The notes: a model not told the origin generated them from the letters alone. A stretch of DNA of 64,000 bases from Nipponacmea schrenckii (GCA_030562195.1 JAUJPP010000003.1:29766602-29830601); one strand, 5' to 3'; shown: positions 1 to 11,734, numbered from the stretch's first letter. Made by a program: numbers and translations.

Positions 1-1491
1 TCTGAGATAATGAGAATTTAATTGGCGGAAGGTTATTTCTAAAATAGTTGTTCCGTGTGTAGTGACAGTGTATGTTGATAAAATGTAGTGGTTTACTTTT
101 ATTTTGTTAAGTTCAAAATTTTCATGGTCATGCTATATTGAAATTTTGTACAGAAACCAAGTATTGGTCAGGCTTTCATGTGACATATAGGAAAGTTTTC
201 AACAAGATTTCTGAAAAAAGTTATGGAAGGTTGAATTTCGAGATTTAACATTGAAACAGATGGCAAATGAATTGGTGGACTGAGTCTGTGAAAAGACACA
301 GTACCGAAGTCTTGAAACTATTTCCCGGGCAACCACCAGGTAAGTTCCGTTAGGCCTATCCGTCAATAATAATATTGTTATTTGAACTAGCATATATTGA
401 TATGTTTATGCTTTAATACTGATAAGGACTTCATTTGTGTACGGTTCCATACAATAGCTTAGCCGGGGACTTCGTTATACAAGAGGACAAGTCTGCAACG
501 GGTCAGTTCATGTCATCTACCGATAGAACTGATTTTCCTGTGAATCCATCTTATTTCACTTTCTAAATAACCATAGATTTGTAGACTTATGCCTCCAACT
601 GCCGACGGTAATGTGGGGCCAATTAACTCCAGCCTCTGTCTTATCCACCAGGATGCTAGTATTCTGGGACTTATCTGGAACGAGTGGAGGTTGAGCACAT
701 CTAATATGAGAATTTTGAATTTTTGCTCACTTGATAACTCTGAGCTACTGTTTAGAAGATTTAAACTTTCAGTTGCCATTTTTTCTAGCACATGAATGAT
801 GTTAGAGGCACGCAGTGGATGGACATAACTCTTGTCAGTTATAAGCAATTTTATTTTTTGAACTTGTTTTGTATGGAAGATTTATATATTTGTTTCATCA
901 TTTGTGCTTGGTATTTTTTTATTTTTGTTTGTCCATTCGCAATATATTACAGTTTCGATTTTCCTAACAGGTCCAAATTATAAATAAAACACTTGCAGCG
1001 GGACAACAGATTAAAAATATTTTGTTTCTTGTGTAACAAATAACGCTATTACAAATTTTTTCAGAAACCTCTAGTTTCGTTTTACAGGTCTTTTATAAGC
1101 AGTTGGGCACGATGCAGCGAGGTTGGGCAATGCGGCAAAACGAACCCACCGTAATTCAATCCACCCTAAGTCGAGCCAATGGATAATATTAAGTATGAAC
1201 AATCCAATTTTCAAATAAGGAAAGACTAATATTCTTATATTTTATCTGATGATAACAAAGTAAGAGCGAAAAGAACTCTAATGCCACAACAATTAGGTTT
1301 AGCAAACCTTTGGAAAAAAATCTGACAAAGATGCGATTGTTTACAAAGGCCAATCAGAGAAAAGAGAATCAAAAACACACTGTATTTCACTTTATCAAAT
1401 GGGAACGTTGTAAAATAAAACTGAATATATAATTGAATTGCTTTGTCAGTGAAAAGATAGAAGGTCCAAACAACTAAAAAATAATGGACAC
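1..1491. other. AT-rich region, no supported gene
   Basis: No recognisable coding domain. A strong splice-donor consensus (CAG|GTAAGT) lies at 337-345 on the + strand. The sequence before it has no useful open reading frame, so at most it could be a non-coding 5' exon of a + strand gene. The minus-strand frame at 513-848 is described separately. The remainder is simple AT-rich sequence. Confidence 0.4.
513..848 (-). CDS. Hypothetical minus-strand open frame, possible exon
   Basis: An open frame of about 111 codons, ending in TGA at the low-coordinate side. A better start than the first codon is the ATG at 779-777, which has a run of A before it and reads MATESLNLL. The composition is plausible for a soluble protein (mixed helix-forming residues, two adjacent Trp, no low complexity). 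I recognise no family, and no splice signals fix its limits. It does not look like the surrounding repeats. It may be a chance open frame. Confidence 0.2.
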   Translation of the reverse strand: MLITDKSYVHPLRASNIIHVLEKMATESLNLLNSSSELSSEQKFKILILDVLNLHSFQISPRILASWWIRQRLELIGPTLPSAVGGISLQIYGYLESEIRWIHRKISSIGR

Positions 1492-2631
1492 TTTTTATAC
1501 GCCCACATGGAAATGTGGACGTATATTGCCGTCGCCCCTGTCCGTCTGTCCGTCCACATTTGTTGTATCCACGATAGAGGCTACAGTTTTTATCCGATCT
1601 TAATGAAACTTGGTATACATGTATATATTGATGATATCTCGGTCAAGTTCGAAAATGGAAATTATCGCATGAACGGTTTTTGAGTTATTGTACTTGACTT
1701 AAACGCGTCAAATTTGGGTTGTATCCACAATAGAGGCTACAGTTTTTATCCGATCTTAATGAAACTTGGTATACATGTATATATTGATGATATCTCGGTC
1801 AAGTTCGAAAATGGAAATTTTCGCATGAACGGTTTTTGAGTTATTGCCCTCGACTTAGTAAAAACGCGTCAAATTTGGGTTGTATCCACAATAGAGGCTA
1901 CAGTTTTTATCCCATCTTAATGAAACTTGGTATACATGTATATATTGATGATATCTCGGTCAAGTTCCAAAATGGAAATTATCGAATGAACAGATTTTGA
2001 GTTATTGCCCTTGACTTAGTAAAAACGCGTCAAATTTGGGTTATATCCACAATATAGGCCACAGTTTTTATCAGAAATTCAAATTTGACGATTTTTTGAT
2101 GAATAGTTTATGAGTAATTGCCCTTGACTAAGTAAAATTGCGTAAAAATTCTGTAGACACTATAGAAGCTACAATTATCTATGGATTTTAATGAAACTTG
2201 GTATGAGCATTGGAATTGATAAGAGGGCGGTCAAGTTCGATTTGGACGATTTTGTGATAAACAGTTTTGGAGTTATTGCCCCTGCCTCTATATTTGTTGT
2301 AGACAAAATAGAAGCTACAATTTTCAATGGATTTAAATGAAACTTGGTGTGAGCATTAGAATTGATAAGACACAGTCAAGTTCGAATTTGATGATTTTTC
2401 GATGAACAGTTTTTTAGTTATTGCCCTTGACTTAGTAAGATTGTGTCAAAATTTTTTTGTGGTTCAATAGAAGCTACAATTTCAATGGATTTTGATGAAA
2501 CTTGGTGTTTTTGAGTTTTTGCCCTTGACTTCAATATCCATTTAGTGAATGTTTTTGAGTCATTGCTCTATTTATTTTTCAAATTCAATGCTGCCAGTGG
2601 GCGTATGTTACCTTGCCTGGCAAGCTATCTT
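1492..2631 (+). mobile_element. HINE/pearl-like element, class A'/A, complete ends
   Basis: The left end TTTTTATACGCCCACAT folds back on ATGTGGACGTAT, followed by a short GTCC/GTCT microsatellite at about 1539-1558. Then come six or seven degenerate tandem cores of about 158 bp, each holding AATGAAACTTGGTAT and GAGTTATTGCCCTTGAC. The right end is CAGTGGGCGTAT, then a perfect hairpin CTTGCC-T-GGCAAG, then CTATCTTT. GTGGGCGTAT at the right is the inverted complement of ATACGCCCAC at the left. The architecture is that of bivalve pearl/CvA elements, placed by others with Helentrons. No protein is encoded. A 14-bp direct repeat (AAAAATAATGGACA) flanks it at 1477-1490 and 2634-2647. Confidence 0.8.
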
Positions 2632-3066
2632 TTAAAAATAATGGACAATTTTCATGAAATAGTGGACAGTTAGTGAGTAGTACAAACAACACTAATAGAT
2701 TCTACTAGAGAATGGATAAATACAACAAAAGATGACGTTATAGCTGTTATTTAATAATAGCTCAGTGACCCTCGTAACATTAAATATTAATTTTAAATAT
2801 TAAAAAAATAATAATAATAATTCTGTTTTATTTTATTATTCTTATGCTGAGTTACTTTACTTACGTTTTTTATTAGAATTAATAGGCCTTTTATCAGATT
2901 TAATACGTCTTCTTATCGAAATTAATACCGATGACAAAAATTTGCCTTTTACTTTTCACTTATGAGGGATCAACCGAAACCAAATTTCATAGGTACATTC
3001 TTCTGTGTAATGCAAACAGTTTTTCATATTTACCAACAGATTAATATTCAAAGCCAAATCAGTAGA
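2632..3066. other. Unassigned AT-rich spacer
   Basis: Holds a simple AATAATAATAAT stretch near 2807-2822 and ordinary AT-rich sequence. No coding or structural signal was found. Confidence 0.4.
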
Positions 3067-3860
3067 GCACGCTTAGCATAGCGGTAAGGCATTGTTATAA
3101 TAAAAATAACAAGTGGTTGCCTAGCAAGATACGCCCACTTTAAAATATATTTTCTGTTTTAACACAGGCAAAAACTCTAAGATTATTTAGGTCTAATCCA
3201 AGTTCTCGTCAATATAAATGTTCACACCAAATTTCATTAAAATCAGATGAAAACTGTATTGTCTATCGCAATCACAAGCTGCGTTTTGACTAAGTTAAGT
3301 GCAATAACTCAAAAACAGTATATCAACATGTCAATTTCGAACTTGACCAAGATGACATCAAATTCAATGATCACACCAAATTTCATTCCAATCAGATGAA
3401 AACTGTTGTCTCTATCTTGTTCACAAGTCTATTTCGACGCAATTTGACTTAGTCAAGGCCAATAACTCAAAAAACGTTCACCCAAAAATCGTCACAATCA
3501 AACTTGTCAAAGATTTCATCAATATAAATGTTAACACCAAATTTCATTCAAATCAAATGTAAATTGTGATCTCTATCGCGTTCACAAGCCAATTTTGAGG
3601 CGTTTTGACTAAGTCCAGTGCAATAACTCAAAAACCATTCATCGAAAAATTGCCAATTTCGAAATTGTCTGAGATCTCATCAATATAAATGATCACAGCA
3701 AGTTTCATTCAAATCCGATAAAAACTGTAGCCTCCATTGCGTTCACAAGCAATTGTGGACGGAAGGACAGGGGTGACGACAATATACAACCACATTATAA
3801 TGTGGGCGTAAAAAAAATATTATGGTTCAATACCCGTGATATAACACGAAACCAGATTGG
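3067..3860 (+). mobile_element. tRNA-derived SINE (or tRNA-like repeat) split by a HINE
   Basis: A box-A-like TAGCATAGCGGTAAGG lies at about 3074-3089, and a box-B-like GGTTCAATACCC lies at about 3832-3843. The two boxes are separated by a reverse-oriented HINE. With the HINE removed they are about 40 bp apart, which is the spacing of a tRNA gene promoter. Box B departs from the consensus at two positions, so this is a decayed SINE head or tRNA-like fragment rather than a functional tRNA. Outer limits are uncertain. Confidence 0.45.
3110..3815 (-). mobile_element. HINE class B, reverse orientation
   Basis: Read on the minus strand it starts with a ATACGCCCACATTATAATGT hairpin and GTCC-like sequence. 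It has four cores with the CATTTATATTGATGAGATC phrase and ends with TTTTAAAGTGGGCGTATC followed by TTGCTAGGCAACCACTTG. That right end is the class-B variant, in which the hairpin is TTGC-TAG-GCAA. It interrupts the SINE-like sequence around it. Non-coding. Confidence 0.75.
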
Positions 3861-4489
3861 TAAAGTTCCGAATCATGACCCAAGCCATTTGACGAAAAGG
3901 CAAGGACCTTGCAGAGGTCATTGGCGGTCATTAATCAGCAGTATGTTTTTTCAGTGATATTTTGTTTTCATGTGATTTAATCCCCATTATTAATATAATA
4001 AGCGATTATCTAAATAAGTAATTAAGATAACTAAATGTCATATTATACAAACTTTTTTGACCGTCAGGACCACTGATTAAGTGTTGGAAATCAGAAAAGA
4101 CAGAATGTCGTAATACTCTGGGAATTTGAAGAATTAACTTTAGAATTTGTCCTCGTGAGTGTCGCTAATATGCTGAAGCCGTTTTAATAATAATAGCCTC
4201 ATACAATATTAAGTGGTGAATATAAAATAAATAACTACAGTTCGATTTTCATTATAATTTCAAAAGTTATAAAACTTGTTTTGTGCCAATTTTTTTTACG
4301 CTGGGTAAAAGTAGACGGCGGTATTGACTAAAATAGCCGTCGTTTTTTCGCGGGCTGCCAGCTACTAATGACACCCCTGGATTTTAATTTGAAATATTAG
4401 ACAAAATAAAATAGTAACAACAAAAAAAACCTTTACAATGTGTCTATTTCATTCAAGCCAAATCACCAATTTACAAAGCTTATTATCCC
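3861..4489. other. Unassigned AT-rich spacer
   Basis: No open frame of note and no recognisable repeat end. It contains one short GC-richer patch (about 4300-4375). Confidence 0.35.
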
Positions 4490-5240
4490 TTTAAATCCAT
4501 TGATGATTGTAGCTTCTATTGTGTCTACAACAAATATAGAGGCAGATGCAATAACTTAGAAACTGTTTATCGAAAAGTCATTAAAATCGAACTTGACTAC
4601 CGTCTTATCAATTCCAATGCTCATACCAAGTTTCATTAAAATACATAGAAAATTGAAGCTTATATAGTGTCTACAACAAATAGATTTTTACCCAATTTTA
4701 CTTAGTCAAGGGCAATTACTCATAAAGTATTCATCGAAAAATCATCAAATTCAAAACCTAACCACTGCCTTATCAATTCCAATGCTCATACCAAGTTTCA
4801 TTCAAATGCATTGAAAATTGAAGCTTCTATTGCATCAACAATAAATTCTGATGTGATGTAACTAAGTCAAGGGCAATAACTCAAAAACCCTTCATCGAAA
4901 AATCTTCTAATTCGAACTTAACTGCCGTCTTATCAATTCCAATGCTCACACCAAGTTTCATTAAAATCCATTGAAAATTGTAGTTTCTATTGTGTCTACA
5001 ACAAATATAGAGGCAGGGGCAATAGTTAAAAAACTGTTTATCGAAAAATCATCCAAATCAAACTTGACTGCCGTCTTATCAATTCCAATGCTCATACCAA
5101 GTTTCATTCAAATTCATTGAAAATTGTAGCTTCTTTTGTGTCTACAACAAATGTTGTCGGATGGACCGATGGACCGATGGACCAACAGACGGACAGACAG
5201 GGGCGACGACAATGTACGTCCACATATTCAAGTGAGTCAA
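4490..5240 (-). mobile_element. HINE class A, reverse orientation, right end lost
   Basis: Five minus-strand cores of the class-A type (phrases such as ATGAAACTTGGTATGAGC read in reverse) run up to a CGATGGACCGATGG/ACAGACGG microsatellite at 5157-5200 and a degraded left hairpin at about 5214-5236. The right hairpin expected near 4490 is missing. Confidence 0.65.
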
Positions 5241-5340
5241 ATCCAAATTAAAAACACTGTCATATAAGAAAACATTTTTTTCCAATGTTTTCCACTACAA
5301 AATGAAGAGAAAAAGACAGACCACACACAAACGGGGTTAT
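5222..5340. repeat. HINE left hairpin joined to a Penelope-like terminal segment
   Basis: The sequence CCACATATTCAAGTG is followed at once by AGTCAAATCCAAATTA, then AACATTTTTTTCCAATG. The same junction recurs at 6346-6440 and 62145-62275, so it is a composite repeat rather than an accident. In the copy at 62145 the reverse complement contains a CTGAGGA...GAAAC arrangement typical of Penelope-like terminal repeats. Confidence 0.45.
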
Positions 5341-5460
5341 AATATATTTTCTAATTATTGAAAGATTTGGAAATAAAGTACTTGTCCGATGCCCGAGTAA
5401 TGAAATTTAGTTTGCCGGTACATTTTATAAATAGTTTTGTACTTGTTTGACCTTGGCAAT
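5335..5460 (+). repeat. Interspersed repeat shared with 55128-55252
   Basis: About 120 bp here, including AAATAAAGTACTTGTCCGAT, matches the reverse complement of 55128-55252. Neither copy carries a recognised domain. The repeat shows that the open frame at 55007-55312 runs through repeat sequence. Confidence 0.6.
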
Positions 5461-5539
5461 TATTTTACAACAATTTTCCAACAAGTTTCCAACTTTTTTC
5501 CAGCAAGCAACAACTCTGTTCACGCTGACACTATAATTC

Positions 5540-6330
5540 TGAAATGTTAAAATTTTATTTAGACTTTTTCAAATTTCTACAATTTGAATTGGTTTTTAAC
5601 CATCCATGTCTCATGTTGTTGAAACGAATAAAACGACTGCAAGCTTATTATTACATCCATATTGATGTGGGATAAATTTATTGTAAGTTAGAAATTTAGG
5701 TTGAAATATTTTTTTTAAAGTTGTAGCCAAATTTGATGATTTGAATTTTTATAGTAAACCACCCATGTCACATATCGTTCAAAAGGAAAAAACGTGTATA
5801 TCCTTTCTCTGCAAACCAAATTGATGTGTGATAAATATATTTGATTTGAGGGCTGAAGTCATAAAGTCTACACTTTCTTTCTTCAAAATATATTCATGGA
5901 TTATTGTCATATATCTTTTAAAACAGAATTCCAAGCCCAAAAATGCAGAATTCAAAAGGGCTTTTATTCTGGAAGTTGATATTTTTCACCCAATATCAGC
6001 ATATCTATAGATTGCATAAGTCAAGGTCATTGTGTACTGAAAATGTCAAGGTCATTAAAGGTCAAGGTCACGAGGTAGAAACTTTAAAAAATTCAAACAT
6101 AACTAAAAAGAGTTTAAATTTGAAATTCAAAATTCTGTCTCACCAACTTAAAGGTAAAGTAAAAAAAGGTGTGATAGAGGCCAAAATAATACAAATCGGA
6201 TTAAAAATGGCGACGGAAGTAGAATTTTGCTTAATGTATGACTACTCATGGCAGCTCATGTATCACTTCCGGTCAGGATATTTTCTTCTACATGGTTTGT
6301 AATAATGCACAATAGACAAAATATATCGAT
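5540..6330 (+). repeat. GGTCA-family interspersed repeat
   Basis: Non-coding repeat with phrases shared with copies at 22.6, 24.1, 33.2-36.0, 39.4-42.6 and 61.4 kb: AAAGGTCAAGGTCACGAG, CACTTCCGGTC...TTTTCTTCT and AAAATTCAAAC. Three TCAAGGTCA motifs occur at 6021, 6046 and 6062. Open frames across it are fortuitous. Confidence 0.6.
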
Positions 6331-6530
6331 TTTGTCGACATTTTTATATGCCCACATTAATATGTGAGTCAAATCCCAATTAAAAAACACTGTCATATAA
6401 TAAAACATTTTTTTCAAACGTTTCCCCTCTAATGTTCGGATATAAACGTATGACATTTATGTTCACTGATTATAGTATTAACCCTAATGCCTTGACTTAG
6501 TTACATCACGTCAAAATATAAGTAAATTAT

Positions 6531-6647
6531 AATTAACAGTGCTTCTTCTAAAGCTTCAATTCCTTCTTGAATAGGTATGTTTGGATATAAACTTATGACA
6601 TAATTAACAGTGCTTCTTCTGAAGCTTCAATTCCTTCTTGTGGACGT
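6531..6647 (+). repeat. Short tandem duplication (about 70 bp)
   Basis: AATTAACAGTGCTTCTTCT with its following AAGCTTCAATTCCTTCTTG occurs at 6530-6574 and again at 6602-6646, with one base difference. It sits immediately before the HINE that starts at about 6640. Confidence 0.7.
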
Positions 6648-7714
6648 ATATTGTCGTTGCCCTTGTCCTTCAGTCTGTCGGTCCTTCCATCAACATTTGT
6701 TGTAGACACAATAGAAGCTACAATTTTCAATTGATTTGTATAGAACTTGGTATCAGCATTGGAGTCGATAAGATGGCAGTCAAGTTTGATTTGGACAATT
6801 TTTGAAAAACGGTTTTTGAGTTATTGCCCCTACCTCTATATTTGTTGTAAACACAATAGAAACTACAATTTTCAATGGATTTTAATGAAACTGGGTGTGA
6901 GCATTGGAATTGATAAGACGGCGGTCAAGTTAGAATTTGAAGATTTTTCAATTAATGGTTTTTGTGTTATTGCCCTTGACTTAGTTACATCACATCAAAA
7001 TTTATTGTTAATGCAATGGAAGCTACAATTTTCGGCACTGTTTTACTAACGCACCCCCCAACTTCCCGTAAAGCTATCCATTTGAAACTTGGCAGAGGGA
7101 TACTTATAAGTGTCCTGAATGTTCAATGGATTTGAACGAAATTTAGTATTAGCATTGGAATTGATAATGCGGTGGTCAGTTTTCGAATTTGACAATGTTT
7201 TGATGGTTTTAGAGTTATTGCCCTTGACTTAGTTACATCACATCAACATTTATTGTTAATGCAATAGAAGCTTCAATTTTTGATGGATTTTAATGAAACT
7301 TGGTATGAGCACTGGAATTGATAAGATGGCAGTCAAGTTTGATTTGGACAATTTTTTGATAAACGTTTTTTGAGTTATTGCCCTTGCCTCTACATTTGTT
7401 TCAATTCATTAAAATGAAACTTGGTATGAGCATTGGAATTGATAAGGCGGTGGTCAGGTTTCAAATTTGATGATTTTTTAATAGTTATGAGTAATTGCTC
7501 TTGACTAAGTAAAGTTGTGTAAAAATTCATTTGTTGTAGACACATTAGAAGCTTCAATTTTCTATGGATTTTTATGAAACTTGGTATGATCATTGGAATT
7601 GATAAGACAGTAGTCTTCAATATTCAGTGAATTTTATTTTGGTTATTGCTCAATTTTTTATTCAAATTCAATGCTGCCAGTGGGCGTATGTTACCTTGCC
7701 CGGAAGCTATCTTT
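6640..7714 (+). mobile_element. HINE class A, left hairpin lost
   Basis: Begins at GTGGACGTATATTGTCG without the upstream half of the hairpin. It has a degenerate TCGGTCC microsatellite, six class-A cores of about 160 bp, and a right end TGCCAGTGGGCGTATGTTAC followed by a hairpin with one base lost (CTTGCCCGGAAG). Non-coding. Open frames within it are accidents of the repeat. Confidence 0.75.
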
Positions 7715-8240
7715 AATTTACACTGGAAGTGGGGAAACTTGCTCATTATGCAATATCTTATTTGCGGTTTAGCAAATATTTGGTTTTAGATATTCACATG
7801 GTGGTACATTACTTCTCAAATTGTTTACTAAAACTAGAAATACTATGTCATTTTCTGTTTTTGTTTGAGGCCTTACACAAAAAAATTTAACCCCCAAAAA
7901 AATCGAAGCTGCTTGCGCTGAAACTGAAATTTTGAAGACTTAGTTTTATTTGTTGGTATATATATTTATGAAATTCAGATTGATCCAATAATTAGCAAAA
8001 AGGTTGCAAATTTCAAATATATTACCCAAAATGTTTTATAACAATTATTTCATCCAAAACATTTCAAAACTTTAAATTTTTCAACTTCGTGAAATAAAAT
8101 CTTATTACAAATAACAAAATAAAGAAATTTGAAATAAATTGGCCCATAAATAAGCTCTACAGACTTGAAGCAAAATTTATACACATTATGCAAAATTTCA
8201 TTTTTGATTCCAGCCCACTTCAAGACCTATGGCCTTATCA
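7715..8240. other. Unassigned AT-rich spacer
   Basis: No coding signal. Sequence such as AAAAATTTAACCCCCAAAAA and long A/T runs only. Confidence 0.35.
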
Positions 8241-8245
8241 TTTTT

Positions 8246-8272
8246 ATATGCCCACATGAATATGTGGTGATT
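8246..8272 (+). mobile_element. Isolated HINE left-end hairpin
   Basis: TTTTTATATGCCCACATGAA followed by TATGTGG forms the left-terminal hairpin, with no microsatellite or core after it. It is a stranded end fragment. Confidence 0.5.
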
Positions 8273-8406
8273 CCAAAGAGAAAAAGCAGGCAGCAATAAC
8301 CAATCACAGAAGACTTTCTGAAGGGATCACCAGTACCACTAGTAGTACAGCGATTCATTTGATATATACTAAACTTGGTGAATTAAATAATAAAATTGAC
8401 TCAAAT

Positions 8407-9337
8407 CAGAGCTGTTGATTTGGCTCTATATGCCGGCTCTATATGACCGGCAGTCAAGGCAAAATGGCTGTTTGCAAATAGGCTCCGCCGGATACAAGTA
8501 TAGGTCAGTGACATTAAGAAAAATAATTAAAAATTAAATTACCTATCACGTTTATAGACAATGATATTCCTAACACTACCGGTCAATTAATTACTTTTAA
8601 CAAATAGTTGACACAATAATCCGTTATGTGATTAATCCTATAGTTATGCCGTCAAATTTTAATCGGTCATTATTCATTGATACTATTGTATATCAAGTCT
8701 ATTTTACCGATAATTATCTTCTGATTTCATCAGTACCAGCATAAACATGACAAAGAAAATGTCGGCCCTCACATAGGGCTTGCCGGTCCTTTTTTTTAAA
8801 TTATAAAGTTGACAGAAAGTTCAATTAAATGTCATTGGCAGGTTATTTACAATTGAAATTTTACTATTCCTTGCAAAAAATGTGCGTAGTTATATAAAAT
8901 TTATCGTTCTTTTCTGCTTACTACTAAGATATGAAGCAGTTACTATTTATAGACAAATCGGAAAGACCGCTAGAAAATTTACCGTTGTTTTTCTCAGTAT
9001 TGGTGTCATTCAAAATACTTCGCTTTTCTCATGATCAACCAGAAGTACATCGTCAGTGAAAGTTAACTAAAAATCGGCATTTGTAACTTCTTTAAAAATG
9101 TTAAATTTAACTGTAAATATTTGATGATCGGATTGTTTTGTTATTGTGATGTGATGTATGACAGTATGTTCAGAAAATTAAAGTCCCAATTATGATGAAT
9201 ATAACTAAACATTCATGGCATTGAAAAACATTTTACAGTTGGATACTTGTTGAATAGTACTTAGTCTAGTAGTTTTGACATCAACAAAACATCGTTAAAA
9301 AATGTCCGGCTGGGAAAAAAATAAATTAACATCCCTG
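8407..9337 (+). mobile_element. hAT-like nonautonomous transposon, copy 1
   Basis: The ends are CAGAGCTGTTGATT (8407) and AATTAACATCCCTG (9337), which form an imperfect terminal inverted repeat. Flanking 8-mers are ACTCAAAT (8399-8406) and CATCAAAT (9338-9345), identical at six of eight positions. The interior matches, in inverted orientation, the copy at 43449-46659, which has a perfect 8-bp duplication. CAG-type ends plus 8-bp target duplications indicate the hAT superfamily. No transposase is present. Its right end abuts a Penelope-like terminal repeat. Confidence 0.75.
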
Positions 9338-9719
9338 CATCAAATACCATCTGTAATACCCAATATTTTGTCAAAAAAGATTTGACTTCTTCAGGGGAAG
9401 AATTAAATTACAAATGGTGGAAGACAGATTAATGACAATATGACCTCATAAAATTTATGACATCATAATCTTAGAAACCTCAAAACAAGAGGGTAAGAGA
9501 GTTAGATCAATGACCCCATGACCTCAGAAGATTTATGACATCATAAAAAGTCTGAAAGATGACTCCAGAAAAACATGATATAAAACATGATATAAAACAA
9601 GATAAAAAATCTAAACAGAAAGATAATAATTTGGGGGATGGGGGGAAGATTAGGAACTAAAATTAAGCAATTTTGAAACCTCCGGGGTTAAGTTCATTCA
9701 AACCATTGGGCCATACAGA
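9338..9719 (-). repeat. Penelope-like terminal repeat (left, inverted copy)
   Basis: Near-identical in inverted orientation to 14929-15328. On the minus strand it contains CTGAAGAAGTC...GAC (9395 downwards), a degenerate hammerhead-ribozyme-like core with a short stem II. The two inverted copies bracket a reverse transcriptase and GIY-YIG remnant, as in Penelope-like elements whose terminal repeats can be inverted. Confidence 0.7.
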
Positions 9720-9858
9720 GTCAAGTCTATGATTCCACAGATTTTCTGCACTATCTAATGTACTTTTGTTTTCATTTGGAATTTTTCTCAAGAATTGTGC
9801 AATTATAATCATGACCAGGTTGATTGAAATGGGGGGCAAAATGAGGAGCTTTGTGAAC
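9720..9858. other. Residual Penelope-like 3' region
   Basis: Sequence between the left terminal repeat and the class-C HINE. No domain could be read. By position it belongs to the 3' part of the minus-strand Penelope-like element. Confidence 0.35.
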
Positions 9859-11731
9859 CTTTTTATACGTCCACATGAAAATGTGGACGTATATTGCCAT
9901 CACCCCTGTCTGTTCGTCGGTCCGTCCGTCCGTCAACAATTACTTGTGTATGCGATACAGGCCAGAGTTTTTATCCGATTTGAATGAAACTTGGTATGTG
10001 TATTCATCTTGATAATATCTCGGACAAGTTCGAAAATGGCACGATTCCAGATGTCGGTTTATGAGTTTGGGCCCTTGATTAAATGAAAAAACATTAAAAT
10101 TTACTTGTGTACGCAATAGAAGCTGTAGTTTTTATCTGATTTGAATGAAACTTGGTATGTGTATTCATCTTGATAATATCTCGGACAAGTTTGAAAATGG
10201 CACGATTCCATATGTCTGTTTATGAGTTATGGCCCTTGATTAAATGGAAAAACGTTAAAATTTACTTGTGTATGCAATAGAAGCTGTAGTTTTCATCTGA
10301 TTTGAATGAAACTTGGTATGTGTATTCATCTTAATAATATCGAAAATGGCACGATTCCAGATGTCGGTTTATGAGTTTAGGCCCTTGATTAAATGAAAAA
10401 ACGTTAAAATTTACTTGTGTACGAAATAGAAGCTGTAGTTTTTATCTGATTTGAATGAAACTTGGTATGTGTATTCATCTTGATAATATCTCGGACAAGT
10501 TCGAAAATGGCACGATTCCAGATGTCGGTTTATGAGTTTGGGCCCTTGATTAAATGAAAAAACATTAAAATTTACTTGTGTACGCAATAGAAGCTGTAGT
10601 TTTTATCTGATTTGAATGAAACTTGGTATGTGTATTCATCTTGATAATATCTCGGACAAGTTTGAAAATGGCACGATTCCATATGTCTGTTTATGAGTTA
10701 TGGCCCTTGATTAAATGGAAAAACGTTAAAATTTACTTGTGTATGCAATAGAAGCTGTAGTTTTCATCTGATTTGAATGAAACTTGGTATGTGTATTCAT
10801 CTTAATAATATCGAAAATGGCACGATTCCAGATGTCGGTTTATGAGTTTAGGCCCTTGATTAAATGAAAAAACGTTAAAATTTACTTGTGTACGAAATAG
10901 AAGCTGTAGTTTTTATCTGATTTGAATGAAACTTGGTATGTGTATTCATCTTGATAATATCTCGGACAAGTTTGAAAATGGCACGATTCCATATGTCTGT
11001 TTATGAGTTATGGCCCTTGATTAAATGGAAAAACGTTAAAATTTACTTGTGTACGCAATAGAAGCTGTAGTTTTCATCTGATTTGAATGAAACTTGGTAT
11101 GTGTATTCATCTTAATAATATCTTGGACAAGTTCGAAAATGGCACGATTCCAGATGTCGGTTTATGAGTTATGGCCCTTGATTAAATGAAAAAACGTTAA
11201 AATTTACTTGTGTATGCAATAGAAGCTGTAGTTTTCATCCGATTTGAATGAAACTTGGTATGTGTATTCATCTTGATAATATCTCGGACAAGTTTGAAAA
11301 TGGCACGATTCCAGATGTCGGTTTATGAGTTATGGCCCTTGATTAAATGAAAAAACGTTAAAATGTACTTGTGTATGCAATTGAAGCTATAGAAGCTATA
11401 GTTTTCATCCGATATGAATGAAACTTGGTATGTGTATTCATCTTGATAATGTCTCGCCAGATGCCTGTTTATGAGTTATTGCCCTTGATTAAATGAGAAA
11501 ATGTTAAAATTTACTTGTGTACCCAATAGAAGCTGTAGTTTTTATCCGATTTGAATGAAACTTGGTATGTGTATTCATCTTAATAACATCTCGGACAAGT
11601 TAAAAAATGGTGCGATTCCAGATGTCGGTTTATGATTTATTGCTCTTGATTAAATGAAAAAACATGGAATATTCTGTTTGCTGAAGTGGGCGTATGTTAC
11701 CTTGCCTGGCAAGCTATCTTTCAATTTGATG
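9859..11731 (+). mobile_element. HINE class C with higher-order core array
   Basis: Left hairpin ATACGTCCACATGAAAATGT, then GTCC/GTCG microsatellite at 9905-9935, then about eleven cores of about 157 bp with TGAAACTTGGTATGTGTATT and ATGGCCCTTGATTAAATG. The right end is TGAAGTGGGCGTATGTTACC, the CTTGCC-T-GGCAAG hairpin and CTATCTTT. Blocks of three cores repeat with a period of about 472 bp; the core lacking CTCGGACAAGTT recurs at about 10329 and 10801. It is inserted in the 3' part of the Penelope-like element. Confidence 0.85.
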
Positions 11732-11734
11732 TTA

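Noticed and set aside
5943..6302. A 119-codon frame
   Set aside because: Lies in a GGTCA-family repeat also found at six other places, where the frame is not kept.
9859..11731. Regular repeats considered as a CRISPR array
   Set aside because: Units of about 157 bp are contiguous and similar throughout, without short repeats and unique spacers; eukaryotic context.
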